Shown: positions 1 to 8,735, counted from the stretch's first letter. The stretch is 64,000 bases of DNA from Marinarcus sediminis (GCF_048571275.1 NZ_CP182357.1:372001-436000), one strand, 5' to 3'. The notes: generated from the sequence alone by a model not told the origin. Numbers and translations are program-made.

Positions 1-530
1 TCATGCAAAATAAAGGCAATTTTTGTATCTTTAATGGGCATAATTTGTTGAAATTCATCAAAAGCAATCACAACTTTTTTGCCATAATTTTCTGAAAGCT
101 TTTCAAGACCTCGATAAATATCTGACATCAACTCTTCAAAATTATACGAGTTTAGTGTTGGGATAAACTCAATGTCGCCGTCATCTTTAATGGTTGCAGA
201 AAACGTGACTCGGTTAAAAAGCGCTTTAAGCTCTTTAAGCACACTCTTGTAATTGCAAGGCATATTAAACGCAATCTGCTTATAAAATACCTTAATAAAA
301 TCAATCGCATTGTTGATGTCAAACAAATCAATATAAATTGGAATATAGTGTTTTTTATCAATTTTATCGGCAAAAAAAACTTTTATTAAAGAGGTTTTTC
401 CCACTTTTCGTTTTGAATATAAAAGCACATTCAAATGATTTGAAATCATCTGTTCTAAGTGTTCCAACTCTTCATCTCTGAAGCAAAAATTTTCATCACA
501 ACACGAATTCTGATATAAAAAAGGATTCAT
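1..530 (-). CDS. P-loop ATPase, N-terminal part (cut by window edge)
   Basis: The reading frame starts at an ATG read leftward from 530 and stays open to base 1, giving about 176 residues without a stop. A Walker A-like loop (SKRKVGKTS, about residues 39-47) and a Walker B-like strand (VVIAFDEFQQ, about 153-162) suit an archaeal-type AAA/STAND ATPase of the ATPase_2 kind. These proteins often lack a known partner. An SD-like GGAG lies just upstream (AAGGAGAAAC before the ATG). The C-terminal half is outside the window, so no specific function can be assigned. It is divergent from the molybdoenzyme operon. Confidence 0.75.
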   Translation of the reverse strand, partial: MNPFLYQNSCCDENFCFRDEELEHLEQMISNHLNVLLYSKRKVGKTSLIKVFFADKIDKKHYIPIYIDLFDINNAIDFIKVFYKQIAFNMPCNYKSVLKELKALFNRVTFSATIKDDGDIEFIPTLNSYNFEELMSDIYRGLEKLSENYGKKVVIAFDEFQQIMPIKDTKIAFILH

Positions 531-842
531 GTTTCTCCTTCATCAAATTATTTTCTGCGTTTAGCACTTTTAAGAAATGATTTAAATAACAGTTTTAAAA
601 ACTCAATATACGCAAAAATTTCAAAAAATAATTTATTTAATTAATAAAATAAATTTACTCTATAAATTTAATATTTTTCTAATATATAAACTTATTATTT
701 TTTGTAGTATCTCTAAAAAATACTTAAAGTTGCCATAAATGAATACAATTAATATCTTTTATAAGTCCCATTTTACCGATATTAAAGACTATTTATTTAT
801 TTTGAGTTAAGGTGTGCTCTTGTATTATTGGAACTGTTACTT

Positions 843-877
843 CACCTATAAAAAAAGGTTTTTACTTTTTTATAGTG
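843..877. promoter_or_regulatory. AT-rich inverted repeat in divergent gap
   Basis: The arms read CACCTATAAAAAAAG and CTTTTTTATAGTG, so they pair apart from a bulged C and one extra A, around a 7-base spacer. It looks like a terminator stem with its own T-run, yet both flanking genes point away from it, so an operator or the end of an unseen small transcript is as likely. Confidence 0.35.
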
Positions 878-928
878 TCGTTAAATCATTATTAAATATT
901 ATATAAATAATCAACTGTCATTATTAAT

Positions 929-972
929 TTATCTAATGATTTAATATAAGTAATTATTAAATTATCAGATAA
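929..972. promoter_or_regulatory. 44-bp dyad upstream of the molybdoenzyme operon
   Basis: Arms TTATCTAATGATTTAATA (929-946) and TATTAAATTATCAGATAA (955-972) pair at 16 of 18 positions, with an 8-base spacer. The right arm ends 33 bases before the chosen ATG at 1006. The position and size suit a regulator binding site or a 5'-leader hairpin controlling the operon. There is no direct evidence for which protein binds it. Confidence 0.4.
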
Positions 973-1005
973 CTTTTAGTGTGTTATTAATGTAAAAGGA
1001 TGTTC

Positions 1006-3387
1006 ATGAACACAGAAGTTTCCCGTAGAAAGTTTCTCCAAGGGAGTATCGCACTGAGTGTCATTGGTGGAATGGCCTCAACCAACCTTTTTTCAAATGA
1101 AGAGAAAAAAGGCGAAATAAAAATCACTACAAAAACAAGCACAACTCAAGCACAAACAGTACCTACACTTTGTGAAATGTGTGTAAACAAATGTGCTTTA
1201 ATTGCCAGAGTCGAAAACAATATTATTACCAAACTTGATCCCAATCCACTTTTCCCTAAATCCCGCAATATGCTGTGTGCCAGAGGAAATGCAGGAATAC
1301 AAGCCTTGTATGACCCAGACAGACTTAAATACCCCATGATCAGAGTAGGAGAGAAAGGCGAAGGTAAATTCAAACGAGTCACGTGGGATGAAGCGTTTGA
1401 ATATATCAAAGAAAAAACGGTAAAAATTTTAGATGAAGAGCAAGACAATCGTTCCAGTTTTATGTTTTGTGCCGGTGAAGGAATGGCAGAACACACCTTT
1501 AAAACCTTTTATGATGGTTTTGGTTCATCAAATTGGCTCAATCACTCTTCTATTTGTTTGCAAACAGTGGCATCGGCTTATGGAGTAACACTTGGAACAT
1601 ACCCACAAGCTGACCTTGAAAATGCCCAATACATTATCATGGCGGGGGCAAATCGAGCGGAAGCTTTTGTGACTCCAGATACCATGGATTTTGTTAAAAA
1701 AGTTAAAGCCAAAAAAAACAGTGCAAAACTCATTTGTGTTGATCCTAGATTTACAAACACAGCAGCAAAATCGGATAAATGGTTGGCCATAAAACCTGGA
1801 ACAGATTTGGCATTTGTTTTGGCTTTGACTTATGTTACATTAAAAGAAGAGTTATACAACAAAACCTATGTGGCTGAAAACTTCAATGGCTTTGAAGAGT
1901 ACAATGCAATGATTTTAAAAGAGAACTATACGCCAGAATGGGCAGAAAAAATTACGGGCATAAAAGCCAAAGAGATATATGAAATTGCAAGAGAGTTTAT
2001 GGCAAATGCACCCAAAGCCATCTACTACCCAGGACGACGAAGTACCTTTGCTAAAAATGATTTTCAACTCAGACGTGCAATGGCCATCTTCCAAGCCTTA
2101 GGAGGAGGAATTGATTGCAAAGGAGGTCTCGTTTTTGGGAAACAATTTAAACTCAAAAATCATGAAGAGATTATTCCCATGTACGATAACGCCAAATCAA
2201 GAGCAGTCGTCATGAACAATCAACACATCGGTTATGACAGCTGTGCCATTGTCAGTGGCGGAGGTTCTTGGATAAGTTGGAGAAACAACTTCTTAGAAGG
2301 AACCCAACCGTATAAAGTTCGTGGGATGTTTTGTTATAAACACAATCCCATGATGAATATGCCCAACACAGTAAAAACAGCTCAAATGCTCAAAAAAATG
2401 GAGTTGGTTGTCTGCATAGATACTATGCCAAGTGATACAGTTATGTATGCAGATGTTGTCTTGCCTGAGTGTACCTATCTTGAAAGAACCGATCCTGTAA
2501 AAACATTTGGCGGTGTTGAACCTGCTATTGCGCAACGAAATAAAGTAATCAACCCTATGTATGAGAGTAAACCTGTTATTGAAATTATGCGAGCGTTGAC
2601 CAATAAAATATCCAAACCTCTTTTTGAAATTACAAAAAAATATGATGAAGAGGTTCAAAGTGAAATTGCATCTTCAAGCGAAGAAGAGGTCTATGAAGAG
2701 TTTGATTTAGCCAAACCTTTTATGTTTTCTCAAGAGCAAATCAATGAACACTCAGTAAGCGACTATCCTGATGCAGCAGAAAAATTAAAAACACAGGGGG
2801 TCTATTATCCCAAAATGGATGAATATTTCAAACAGTTATCTGAAAATGAGTTTGAATACTATCCTGAAGCTGCCAAAAGCTACAGTGTTAATGGCGGGAA
2901 ACCTGTGACTCCTTCAAAAAAAGTGGAGTGCAATATAGAATCATTTACCAAAAAAGGCATTGATCCTATGCCAATGTGGAGAGATGAGTATATGTATAGC
3001 ATCCCTAAAAATCAATTCAGACTCATGACGGGAAGACATGCTCAATATACACAAACAGGTACAGCCAATAATGCCATGCTCAAAGATTTAATGTATCAAA
3101 ACTATCTTTGGATAAACAAACATGTGGCAACAGAAAAAAATATTGCTTTTGGGGACATCATTGAAGTGAGCTCAAAAATTGGAAAAACTTCCTTAAGAGC
3201 TTATCCCACAGAAAAAATTGCTCCTGATAATCTCTTTTTTATACATGGGTTTGGGCAAGAGAGTTCAGAGTTAAGTTGGGCATATAAAAATGGTGGAAAT
3301 GATAATGCCATCATTGAAGATTTCATGGAGCCTGTCTATGGTGCAGCTGCCATGCATGAAACCAACGTAGAAATAAGAAAGGTTTAA
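1006..3387 (+). CDS. psrA: TAT-exported molybdopterin oxidoreductase, PsrA/PhsA-like catalytic subunit
   Basis: This is the catalytic subunit of a complex iron-sulfur molybdoenzyme, most like polysulfide or thiosulfate reductase. A twin-arginine signal (SRRKFLQG) opens the protein. A cysteine set C-x2-C-x3-C-x27-C follows (about residues 56, 59, 63 and 91) for the FS0 cluster, and a Cys in the context HSSICLQT (about residue 184) is the expected molybdenum ligand. The length, about 793 residues, is normal for the family. I chose ATG 1006 rather than ATG 1000 because AAAGGA overlaps the earlier codon and lies 5 bases before the later one. FeS and NrfD-type subunits follow at once. The substrate (polysulfide, thiosulfate, tetrathionate or arsenate) cannot be fixed from sequence alone. 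Confidence 0.85.
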   Translation: MNTEVSRRKFLQGSIALSVIGGMASTNLFSNEEKKGEIKITTKTSTTQAQTVPTLCEMCVNKCALIARVENNIITKLDPNPLFPKSRNMLCARGNAGIQALYDPDRLKYPMIRVGEKGEGKFKRVTWDEAFEYIKEKTVKILDEEQDNRSSFMFCAGEGMAEHTFKTFYDGFGSSNWLNHSSICLQTVASAYGVTLGTYPQADLENAQYIIMAGANRAEAFVTPDTMDFVKKVKAKKNSAKLICVDPRFTNTAAKSDKWLAIKPGTDLAFVLALTYVTLKEELYNKTYVAENFNGFEEYNAMILKENYTPEWAEKITGIKAKEIYEIAREFMANAPKAIYYPGRRSTFAKNDFQLRRAMAIFQALGGGIDCKGGLVFGKQFKLKNHEEIIPMYDNAKSRAVVMNNQHIGYDSCAIVSGGGSWISWRNNFLEGTQPYKVRGMFCYKHNPMMNMPNTVKTAQMLKKMELVVCIDTMPSDTVMYADVVLPECTYLERTDPVKTFGGVEPAIAQRNKVINPMYESKPVIEIMRALTNKISKPLFEITKKYDEEVQSEIASSSEEEVYEEFDLAKPFMFSQEQINEHSVSDYPDAAEKLKTQGVYYPKMDEYFKQLSENEFEYYPEAAKSYSVNGGKPVTPSKKVECNIESFTKKGIDPMPMWRDEYMYSIPKNQFRLMTGRHAQYTQTGTANNAMLKDLMYQNYLWINKHVATEKNIAFGDIIEVSSKIGKTSLRAYPTEKIAPDNLFFIHGFGQESSELSWAYKNGGNDNAIIEDFMEPVYGAAAMHETNVEIRKV

Positions 3388-3389
3388 CA

Positions 3390-3953
3390 ATGGCAAGATA
3401 CGGAATGGTTTTAGACTATAAAAACTGTATAAATTGTAAAGCCTGTGAAACGGCATGTAAAGAAGAAAATGGTGTGTTATTGGGTGCTGATAATCACAGA
3501 ATATGGGTAGGAATGAAAGAGATTGAAGGAGAGTATCCCAATTTGAGTATTGCTTCAAATACTTTTTACCCCAGCCAATGTCAGCATTGTGATGAAGCAC
3601 CGTGTCAAGAAGTTTGCCCAACCAATGCGACCTATTATGATAAAGATGGACAAGTCAGAGTAGATGCTGATAAATGTATTTTATGCAGTTATTGCATGAA
3701 TGCCTGTCCTTACGATGCAAGATATGTGGACGACAGAACAAATACAGTTGATAAGTGTACTTTCTGTACCGATACCCGACTTGCCAGGGGAGAAACCACA
3801 ACGGCATGTCAAAATACCTGTCCGACAAAAGTGAGAATTTTTGGTGACTTAGATGATCCAAACAGCGAAATCAGTCAAGTGCTTCAAAACAGAGAACACT
3901 TTACTTTAAAATCGAATCTCGGCACAAAACCAAAACTGTTTTATCTGATTTAA
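3390..3953 (+). CDS. psrB: 4Fe-4S ferredoxin-type electron transfer subunit (PsrB-like)
   Basis: The 187-residue protein carries four cysteine groups in the order typical of DMSO-reductase-family beta subunits: CINCKACETAC, CQHCDEAPCQEVC, CILCSYCMNAC, and CTFC followed later by CQNTC. It should hold four [4Fe-4S] clusters and pass electrons between the membrane quinol subunit and the molybdenum subunit. It has no signal of its own and is expected to be exported with the TAT-carrying partner. It starts 2 bases after the catalytic subunit's stop, so the two are almost certainly co-translated. Confidence 0.9.
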   Translation: MARYGMVLDYKNCINCKACETACKEENGVLLGADNHRIWVGMKEIEGEYPNLSIASNTFYPSQCQHCDEAPCQEVCPTNATYYDKDGQVRVDADKCILCSYCMNACPYDARYVDDRTNTVDKCTFCTDTRLARGETTTACQNTCPTKVRIFGDLDDPNSEISQVLQNREHFTLKSNLGTKPKLFYLI

Positions 3954-3962
3954 GGGATTATT

Positions 3963-5144
3963 ATGCGTATTAAAGAATTTATTACAACCATTCCAATAAA
4001 AAAAGTCACGCTGAGTGATATTGTATCGTTTGAAAAAACTCCAATTAATCTGCTTATTGCAGGCGTGACCTTACTGTTTTTAGTTCTGTTTGCTGTAGGC
4101 ATTACCACTTACATTTTGCATGGACATCATGCGTATAATGTGACCAAAGAGCACCCTTGGGGGCTTTTAATTGCGGTCTATATCTTTTTTGTGGTGAGTT
4201 CAACAGGACTTTGCATTGTCGGTTCACTAGGCGATGTATTTGGATTTAAAGATTACATGATGATATCAAAACGTGCTATTTTTGGCTCAATTATAACCAT
4301 TGTTTCTGGTTTTGCTGTTATTGCTTTTGAAATTGGACACCCAATAACGATGGTGATATACAACATTTTAACACCGGGATTTACCAGTGCAATTTGGTGG
4401 ATGGGAACACTGTATGGATTGTACATGACTTTTATGATCATAGAGTTTGTATTTTTACTCAAACACGACATGAAAATGGCAAAAATATTTGGGCTTACGG
4501 GTCTTCTTGTAGGGTTAGCAGCGCATTCTAACTTAGGTGGAGTATTTGGATTTCTAAATGCCAGAACCATATCAAATGGGGTATTTTATCCGATGTATTT
4601 TATCTTAACGGCTTTTATTACGGGTATTTTTCTTTCATTTATCATGTATGGCTTTAAATACAGACTTAAATTTGATGAAAAAGCAACGTTATTGCTTACA
4701 AATTTAGCAAAAATACAAGGGCTTTTGATTGCCATATTGATGTTTTTTGTTACATGGAAAATGCTCACCGATGTTTATGGTGGCATGCCAAATCGAGCAG
4801 AAGTTACGCGCCATATTTTTTCAAGCGCAACCTTTTGGGCTGAAGTATTTTTTGCGATGGTCATACCTTTGTTTATCATTCTAAAAAGTGCAGGGAAAAA
4901 TATTGTTGGAATGTTTTGGGGCTCTCTTATTGGAATGGTAGGTATCTTTTTCATGAGATACAACTTGGTACATGACACCCAACTCAAACCTTTACAAATG
5001 TTAAAAACAAGCGAATATCAGCTTGTACCAACATGGATAGAATATTTCCCTTCAGTTACGGAAGTTATGATATCTCTTGGGGGATTGGGGCTTTGTCTAT
5101 TTTTATACTATATGGGTACGAAACTGTTTAATTTAGACGAATAA
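3963..5144 (+). CDS. psrC: NrfD/PsrC-type membrane quinol oxidoreductase subunit
   Basis: The 393-residue hydrophobic protein has about 8-10 membrane segments, as in NrfD/PsrC membrane anchors that exchange electrons with menaquinol. After an N-terminal cytoplasmic stretch the segments begin near residue 30 (NLLIAGVTLLFLVLFAVG). It lies 9 bases after the ferredoxin subunit and completes a PsrABC-like trio. No haem-binding histidine pattern is obvious, which fits the NrfD class and not a NarI-type cytochrome b. Confidence 0.85.
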   Translation: MRIKEFITTIPIKKVTLSDIVSFEKTPINLLIAGVTLLFLVLFAVGITTYILHGHHAYNVTKEHPWGLLIAVYIFFVVSSTGLCIVGSLGDVFGFKDYMMISKRAIFGSIITIVSGFAVIAFEIGHPITMVIYNILTPGFTSAIWWMGTLYGLYMTFMIIEFVFLLKHDMKMAKIFGLTGLLVGLAAHSNLGGVFGFLNARTISNGVFYPMYFILTAFITGIFLSFIMYGFKYRLKFDEKATLLLTNLAKIQGLLIAILMFFVTWKMLTDVYGGMPNRAEVTRHIFSSATFWAEVFFAMVIPLFIILKSAGKNIVGMFWGSLIGMVGIFFMRYNLVHDTQLKPLQMLKTSEYQLVPTWIEYFPSVTEVMISLGGLGLCLFLYYMGTKLFNLDE

Positions 5145-5163
5145 AAATTTACTAGGAGGAGAG

Positions 5164-5757
5164 ATGAAAAAAAGTTTAATCATATGCAGTTTATGTCTGA
5201 TGCTTTTTGCCAATGAAAAGGCAATTGTCCCAAAAGATGTTGCACTACAAGAAGCAAAACACGCTGCACATAAATTACATACTACTTTAAGTTCTATTGT
5301 TAAAGCAAAATTTCGGCATGAGGGTGCGCTTGCTGCGGCAAAATTTTGTGCCGATGAATCTTATACAAAAATAAAGGAGTTAAACGAAGAACTCGGAGAG
5401 AATATTTCCATAAAAAGAGTGAGTCTTTTTAACAGAAATCCAAAATCATCTCCACAAAGAGACGAAATAGATATTTTAAAAGCATTTGATCTTCTTGAAG
5501 AATCGGATGCGTATATGCCAAATGGCATTGTACAAGTTGCAGATTATAACACTTACAAAGTCTATTTTCCTGCAATGATGGCAAGTAAAACGTGTAAAGT
5601 GTGTCATGGGAATAAAAGCAACCTTGACCCAAAAATTCAAACTCTATTTGAAGAAAAATACCCTTCTGACAAAGCTTTTGGTTTTAAAAGTGGACAAGTA
5701 CGCGGTGCTGTTATTGTAACGGTCAAAATAAAAAATGAAGAGAATAAACTTAAATAA
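5164..5757 (+). CDS. Periplasmic Tll0287-like (DUF3365) haem protein
   Basis: A signal peptide (MKKSLIICSLCLMLFA) precedes a Tll0287-like/DUF3365 domain. Visible family features are an N-terminal Cys in AAKFCADES, the segment LFNRNPKSSP, and a C-terminal c-type haem motif CKVCH. Such domains are found as haem-based redox or gas sensors and as small electron carriers. Its place between PsrC and a cytochrome c suggests an electron-transfer or redox-sensing accessory role for this respiratory complex. A strong SD (AGGAGGAG) sits before the ATG. Confidence 0.75.
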   Translation: MKKSLIICSLCLMLFANEKAIVPKDVALQEAKHAAHKLHTTLSSIVKAKFRHEGALAAAKFCADESYTKIKELNEELGENISIKRVSLFNRNPKSSPQRDEIDILKAFDLLEESDAYMPNGIVQVADYNTYKVYFPAMMASKTCKVCHGNKSNLDPKIQTLFEEKYPSDKAFGFKSGQVRGAVIVTVKIKNEENKLK

Positions 5758-5768
5758 AAGGAGAAACA

Positions 5769-6113
5769 ATGAAAACAATTAAATTATTAGCAGGTGCAGT
5801 TATTGCTTGCGGATTGAGTGTTTGTGCAAATGCGGATGAGTATACTCAAGGGGAAATATACACCGCCATGTGTCAAAAATGTCATGGACAATATGCAGAA
5901 GGAAATCCTGCAAAAAAAGGGCCTTCACTTATTGGAAAAACAAAAGAAGAGTTATCTGTAGATATTTATGAACTTGAAAGTGGTGGGTACCAATCTTCAG
6001 GAAGCGGACATGACATTATGGAGTACAATTTGGGTGTCATTGAAAATAAAGGGATGAAAGTCAATCCCGATAAAATGGCAGAATACATCTACACAAGTTT
6101 TGGGAAAAAATAG
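5769..6113 (+). CDS. Small periplasmic monohaem cytochrome c
   Basis: The 114-residue protein has a signal peptide (cleavage expected after the ...CANA segment) and one CQKCH haem motif near the mature N terminus, followed by a class I cytochrome c fold of about 80 residues. An axial Met is probably supplied by the C-terminal NKGMKVNPDKM segment. It ends the operon 11 bases after the Tll0287-like gene and is followed by a terminator. It probably shuttles electrons to or from the molybdoenzyme. Confidence 0.85.
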   Translation: MKTIKLLAGAVIACGLSVCANADEYTQGEIYTAMCQKCHGQYAEGNPAKKGPSLIGKTKEELSVDIYELESGGYQSSGSGHDIMEYNLGVIENKGMKVNPDKMAEYIYTSFGKK

Positions 6114-6120
6114 ATTCACT

Positions 6121-6155
6121 AAAGCCTAGAAAGTCTTCACTTTCACGGCTTTTTT
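6121..6155 (+). terminator. Intrinsic terminator of the molybdoenzyme operon
   Basis: AAAGCC and AAAGT pair with ACTTT and GGCTTT around a CTTC loop, with a three-base internal mismatch, and the stem is followed by a T-run. It starts 8 bases after the cytochrome stop codon. Confidence 0.85.
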
Positions 6156-6171
6156 GAGTTTTTAAAAACTC
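6156..6171. terminator. 16-bp perfect palindrome between convergent genes
   Basis: GAGTTTTTAAAAACTC is a perfect palindrome that overlaps the stop codon (TGA read leftward at 6172-6170) of the EamA gene. It directly adjoins the operon terminator, so it may serve the leftward transcript. Confidence 0.4.
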
Positions 6172-7045
6172 AAATTAAGAGTAAAAAAGTGGTGATTGTT
6201 GAAATAACAATTCCCACTGATACTTTAAAAACAATGGCTTGATGTTCAAAAATAAAAAGCAAAAAGGCAATGGCTACTGGATTTAAATAGACATATGCCA
6301 TGAGTTTTTTAGGTCCAATACCAATGGCGGCTTGTTGGTACAAATAGACAGTAAACAGTGTTGCTCCAATGGTTAAATAGAGCATATAAAAGATTAAATC
6401 ACCTTGAATTTTCCCCCATTGCAAGGGAATGTCAAAACTCAATAACGATAAAAACATCCAAATACAACCACCTACTAATGTACAAAAAACCAACACCAAG
6501 AGTTCATCCGTTTTTCGATGTAAAAACTTCATGGAGACAGAGTAAAATACCATGGCAATAATGGCAAATAAAAAGATAGTATCCCCTTGATTTAATGAAA
6601 AATTTAAAAAGAGGTTCAAATCCCCTTTAAAAACAACCATGCCCGTTCCAAACATTCCAATCAAATAAATAACAAACTGTCTCATACTCATTTTATCTTT
6701 AAAAATAAACAGACAAACAAGGGCGGTAAAAAGAGGTACCAGTGTAAAAAGCGTTCCAGTATTTAATGCCGTGGTTGTCTCTAAGGCTTTGAACAGTCCA
6801 ATAAAATATAAAGAGTAAAATAGGCTAATTATCATGGCTCTGGGCAGAGTTGTTGCTATGTTATCTCGATATTTTTTATTTAAAAATATGATTGGCGCTA
6901 AAAAAAATGATGCCAAAACAAAACGCAAAAGAGTTAATGAGATAGGATCAATGATACCTGAGAGTTTTTGTGAAACGATAAATGAACCAGCAACTAAAAA
7001 CGTGGCAATCAGAACTAAAAAATGCGCTTTGAGGATTTGTTTCAA
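6170..7045 (-). CDS. EamA/DMT-family transporter
   Basis: The 291-residue, highly hydrophobic protein has about 10 membrane segments arranged as two EamA repeats, as in drug/metabolite exporters (RhaT/YdcZ superfamily). The substrate is unknown. The start is TTG at 7045, supported by AAAGGA six bases upstream. This SD and the start codon fall in a perfect 14-bp inverted repeat, listed separately. The gene stands alone and converges on the molybdoenzyme operon. Confidence 0.85.
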   Translation of the reverse strand: MKQILKAHFLVLIATFLVAGSFIVSQKLSGIIDPISLTLLRFVLASFFLAPIIFLNKKYRDNIATTLPRAMIISLFYSLYFIGLFKALETTTALNTGTLFTLVPLFTALVCLFIFKDKMSMRQFVIYLIGMFGTGMVVFKGDLNLFLNFSLNQGDTIFLFAIIAMVFYSVSMKFLHRKTDELLVLVFCTLVGGCIWMFLSLLSFDIPLQWGKIQGDLIFYMLYLTIGATLFTVYLYQQAAIGIGPKKLMAYVYLNPVAIAFLLFIFEHQAIVFKVSVGIVISTITTFLLLI

Positions 7046-7074
7046 AATATTTCCTTTGCAAAATATTTTGAAAC
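7039..7074 (-). promoter_or_regulatory. Perfect 14-bp hairpin enclosing the EamA SD and TTG start
   Basis: Read on the leftward strand, GTTTCAAAATATTT is followed by the 8-base loop TGCAAAGG and then the exact complement AAATATTTTGAAAC. The loop carries most of the SD, and the 3' arm carries the TTG start and second codon. In RNA this would bury the start codon. In DNA it is also a plausible operator. Confidence 0.55.
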
Positions 7075-7128
7075 ATTAATCCAATAAAAAAGATTTGTCA
7101 TCCACATAGGTTAATTTAAAACTCAATC

Positions 7129-7473
7129 CTATGATTTTTTAACAAACTCTTGTTTGAGTTTAATGGCACCAACACCAGTGACTTTACAATCTATGTTATG
7201 ACCATCGTTTCCATCAACAAGTCGAATACCTTTAATTTTAGTACCAACTTTAATCCCCGATGAACTTCCTTTGACTTTTAAATCTTTTATTACCGTAACA
7301 TCATCACCATCGCTTAAAATTGTACCGTTCGCATCTTTGACTACGAAGCTTTCACTTTCAGCTTCTGCTGCATCTTGTGACCATTCATGTGCACACTCTG
7401 GACAAATTAATAGACTCCCATCTTCGTATGTATACTCACTTCCACATTTTGGGCAATTTGGTAATTGACTCAT
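7129..7473 (-). CDS. yjdM: YjdM (PhnA-like) zinc-ribbon protein
   Basis: The start MSQLPNCPKCGSEYTYEDG and the C-terminal stretch of KDLKVKGSSSG and GTKIKGIRLVDG match the YjdM/PhnA family almost word for word. An N-terminal zinc ribbon (CPKC...CPEC) is followed by a small beta-barrel PhnA domain. The family was once tied to phosphonate use, but its role is unsettled. I moved the start to ATG 7473 (114 residues) because it has GGAAAG just upstream and matches the family N terminus; an in-frame ATG at 7500 would add nine basic residues. Confidence 0.9.
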   Translation of the reverse strand: MSQLPNCPKCGSEYTYEDGSLLICPECAHEWSQDAAEAESESFVVKDANGTILSDGDDVTVIKDLKVKGSSSGIKVGTKIKGIRLVDGNDGHNIDCKVTGVGAIKLKQEFVKKS

Positions 7474-7613
7474 TACTTTCCTTTTAAACTTTTTTGGCAT
7501 TGTAAGATATTACGCCCATAATGTCAAATTACAGAAGTGTATTAAAACCATTTTTATCATTAACTTTGATACAAAATTTGACATTTCATTCCTCATTTTA
7601 TCGATGATCATAC

Positions 7614-8348
7614 TTAAAATACTATTTTCATCAAATCCTCATGAATGAATGTATAGTTTAGTTTTGATACAAGCAAATCACTCTTTACTGTTTTTTTATT
7701 GCTTTCATTTTTGCTTGAATCAAAAGTTGGAACAGGTAAACCTGATACTTTTGCACAATAGGTATAAAACTCTTTTTTTGTGGGATGGGAAGGAGCAACG
7801 CAATTAAAAGTTTCATTAAAAATATCTTGCTTGACTACTTTTTGTATTATATTGATACAATCATCCCTATGTATCATATTTACAGGTGTATCTGCATCTT
7901 TTACAACTTTGCCGTTTGGGAAAAACTTTGCAGGATTTCTTCCATATCCTATAAGTCCAGCAAACCTTAAAATTGTTATTTCAAGATTTGTCTTTTTAAA
8001 CAGATTTTCTATTTCAAGTAAAGGAGTTGTTTCATCTTTTAAAACTGAAATTGAACTGATAAAAACAATTTTTTTGATATTTGAATTTAATATATGTTTT
8101 ATCAACTCTTTAAATCCATCAATATTTTTTGAGGGAATATTTATAATCAAAATATCTGAAGATAAAAACTTATCAATATCCCCATTTAAATTATTTATAT
8201 CAACAATAAATGGTATGATATTTTCATCTTTTAAGTTTTCAAATTTAGAAGACGAAGTTGTAGATAATTTTATGGAAAACTCTTTTGATAATAATTGGGC
8301 TAAGGGAAAACCTAACCAACCACTACCTAAAACAGTAATACTATTCAT
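7614..8348 (-). CDS. NAD(P)-dependent SDR/epimerase-like protein (YeeZ-like)
   Basis: The 244-residue protein opens with a Rossmann loop (LGSGWLGFPLA) of the extended SDR type seen in YeeZ-like proteins. The substrate is unknown. It follows the YciI-like gene with a single base between them and would share its leftward transcript. The gene pair is divergent from a TetR regulator. Confidence 0.75.
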   Translation of the reverse strand: MNSITVLGSGWLGFPLAQLLSKEFSIKLSTTSSSKFENLKDENIIPFIVDINNLNGDIDKFLSSDILIINIPSKNIDGFKELIKHILNSNIKKIVFISSISVLKDETTPLLEIENLFKKTNLEITILRFAGLIGYGRNPAKFFPNGKVVKDADTPVNMIHRDDCINIIQKVVKQDIFNETFNCVAPSHPTKKEFYTYCAKVSGLPVPTFDSSKNESNKKTVKSDLLVSKLNYTFIHEDLMKIVF

Positions 8349-8349
8349 A

Positions 8350-8643
8350 TTAAGAGTTTTCTTTCAAATTTTCATACTCGTCTGATGTCATACTTGGTAC
8401 AAATTCTATTATTTCATAATTTGCAACATTTGCAAGTTTAAAAGGGTCTTTTGCAAGCACTTCTTGTAACTTCTCTTTTGAATCAAGTTTTGAGAGTATC
8501 ACTCCACCATCTCTTGGTATCTTTCTTCCTGATGCTATAAAATTTCCTTCTTTATATTGTTCTTTTAAATATTTTACATGTGCTTCAAGATGAGTATCTA
8601 CCTCATCCAGTGATTTTATATAAGTTAAGTTTATTATAAACAT
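8350..8643 (-). CDS. YciI-like protein
   Basis: The 97-residue protein fits the YciI family: a ferredoxin-like alpha/beta fold with a conserved His (EAHVKYLKE), a GxIxxSGRKIPRDGG-type strand and the DPFKLANVANYEIIEF segment. Proposed roles in the family are in small-molecule hydrolysis or dehalogenation, mostly unproven. The ATG at 8643 has AAAGGAT upstream. It is the first gene of a leftward pair with the SDR gene. Confidence 0.85.
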   Translation of the reverse strand: MFIINLTYIKSLDEVDTHLEAHVKYLKEQYKEGNFIASGRKIPRDGGVILSKLDSKEKLQEVLAKDPFKLANVANYEIIEFVPSMTSDEYENLKENS

Positions 8644-8735
8644 TTCTATCCTTTTCGTCTATTTTAAAACAGAACATATTACTATAAATAGGATTACATA
8701 ATTTTAATTTAATAAAAAGTATGGAATAATTTTAC

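Larger units (their letters stand above)
531..1005. promoter_or_regulatory. Divergent intergenic region with two dyads
   Basis: About 475 very AT-rich bases separate the leftward ATPase from the rightward molybdoenzyme operon. I see no convincing open frame. It should hold both promoters. Two inverted repeats stand out, at 843-877 and 929-972, and are listed separately. Several TATAAT-like hexamers occur, but base composition makes a single choice unreliable. Confidence 0.5.

Noticed and set aside
1000..1005. ATG 1000 as the start of the molybdoenzyme
   Set aside because: AAAGGA overlaps that ATG, whereas it is correctly spaced to ATG 1006, from which the twin-arginine signal begins.
7780..8385. 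201-residue frame opposite the SDR gene
   Set aside because: It is a complementary-strand shadow; the SDR and YciI frames on the other strand have clear family motifs, SDs and tight spacing.
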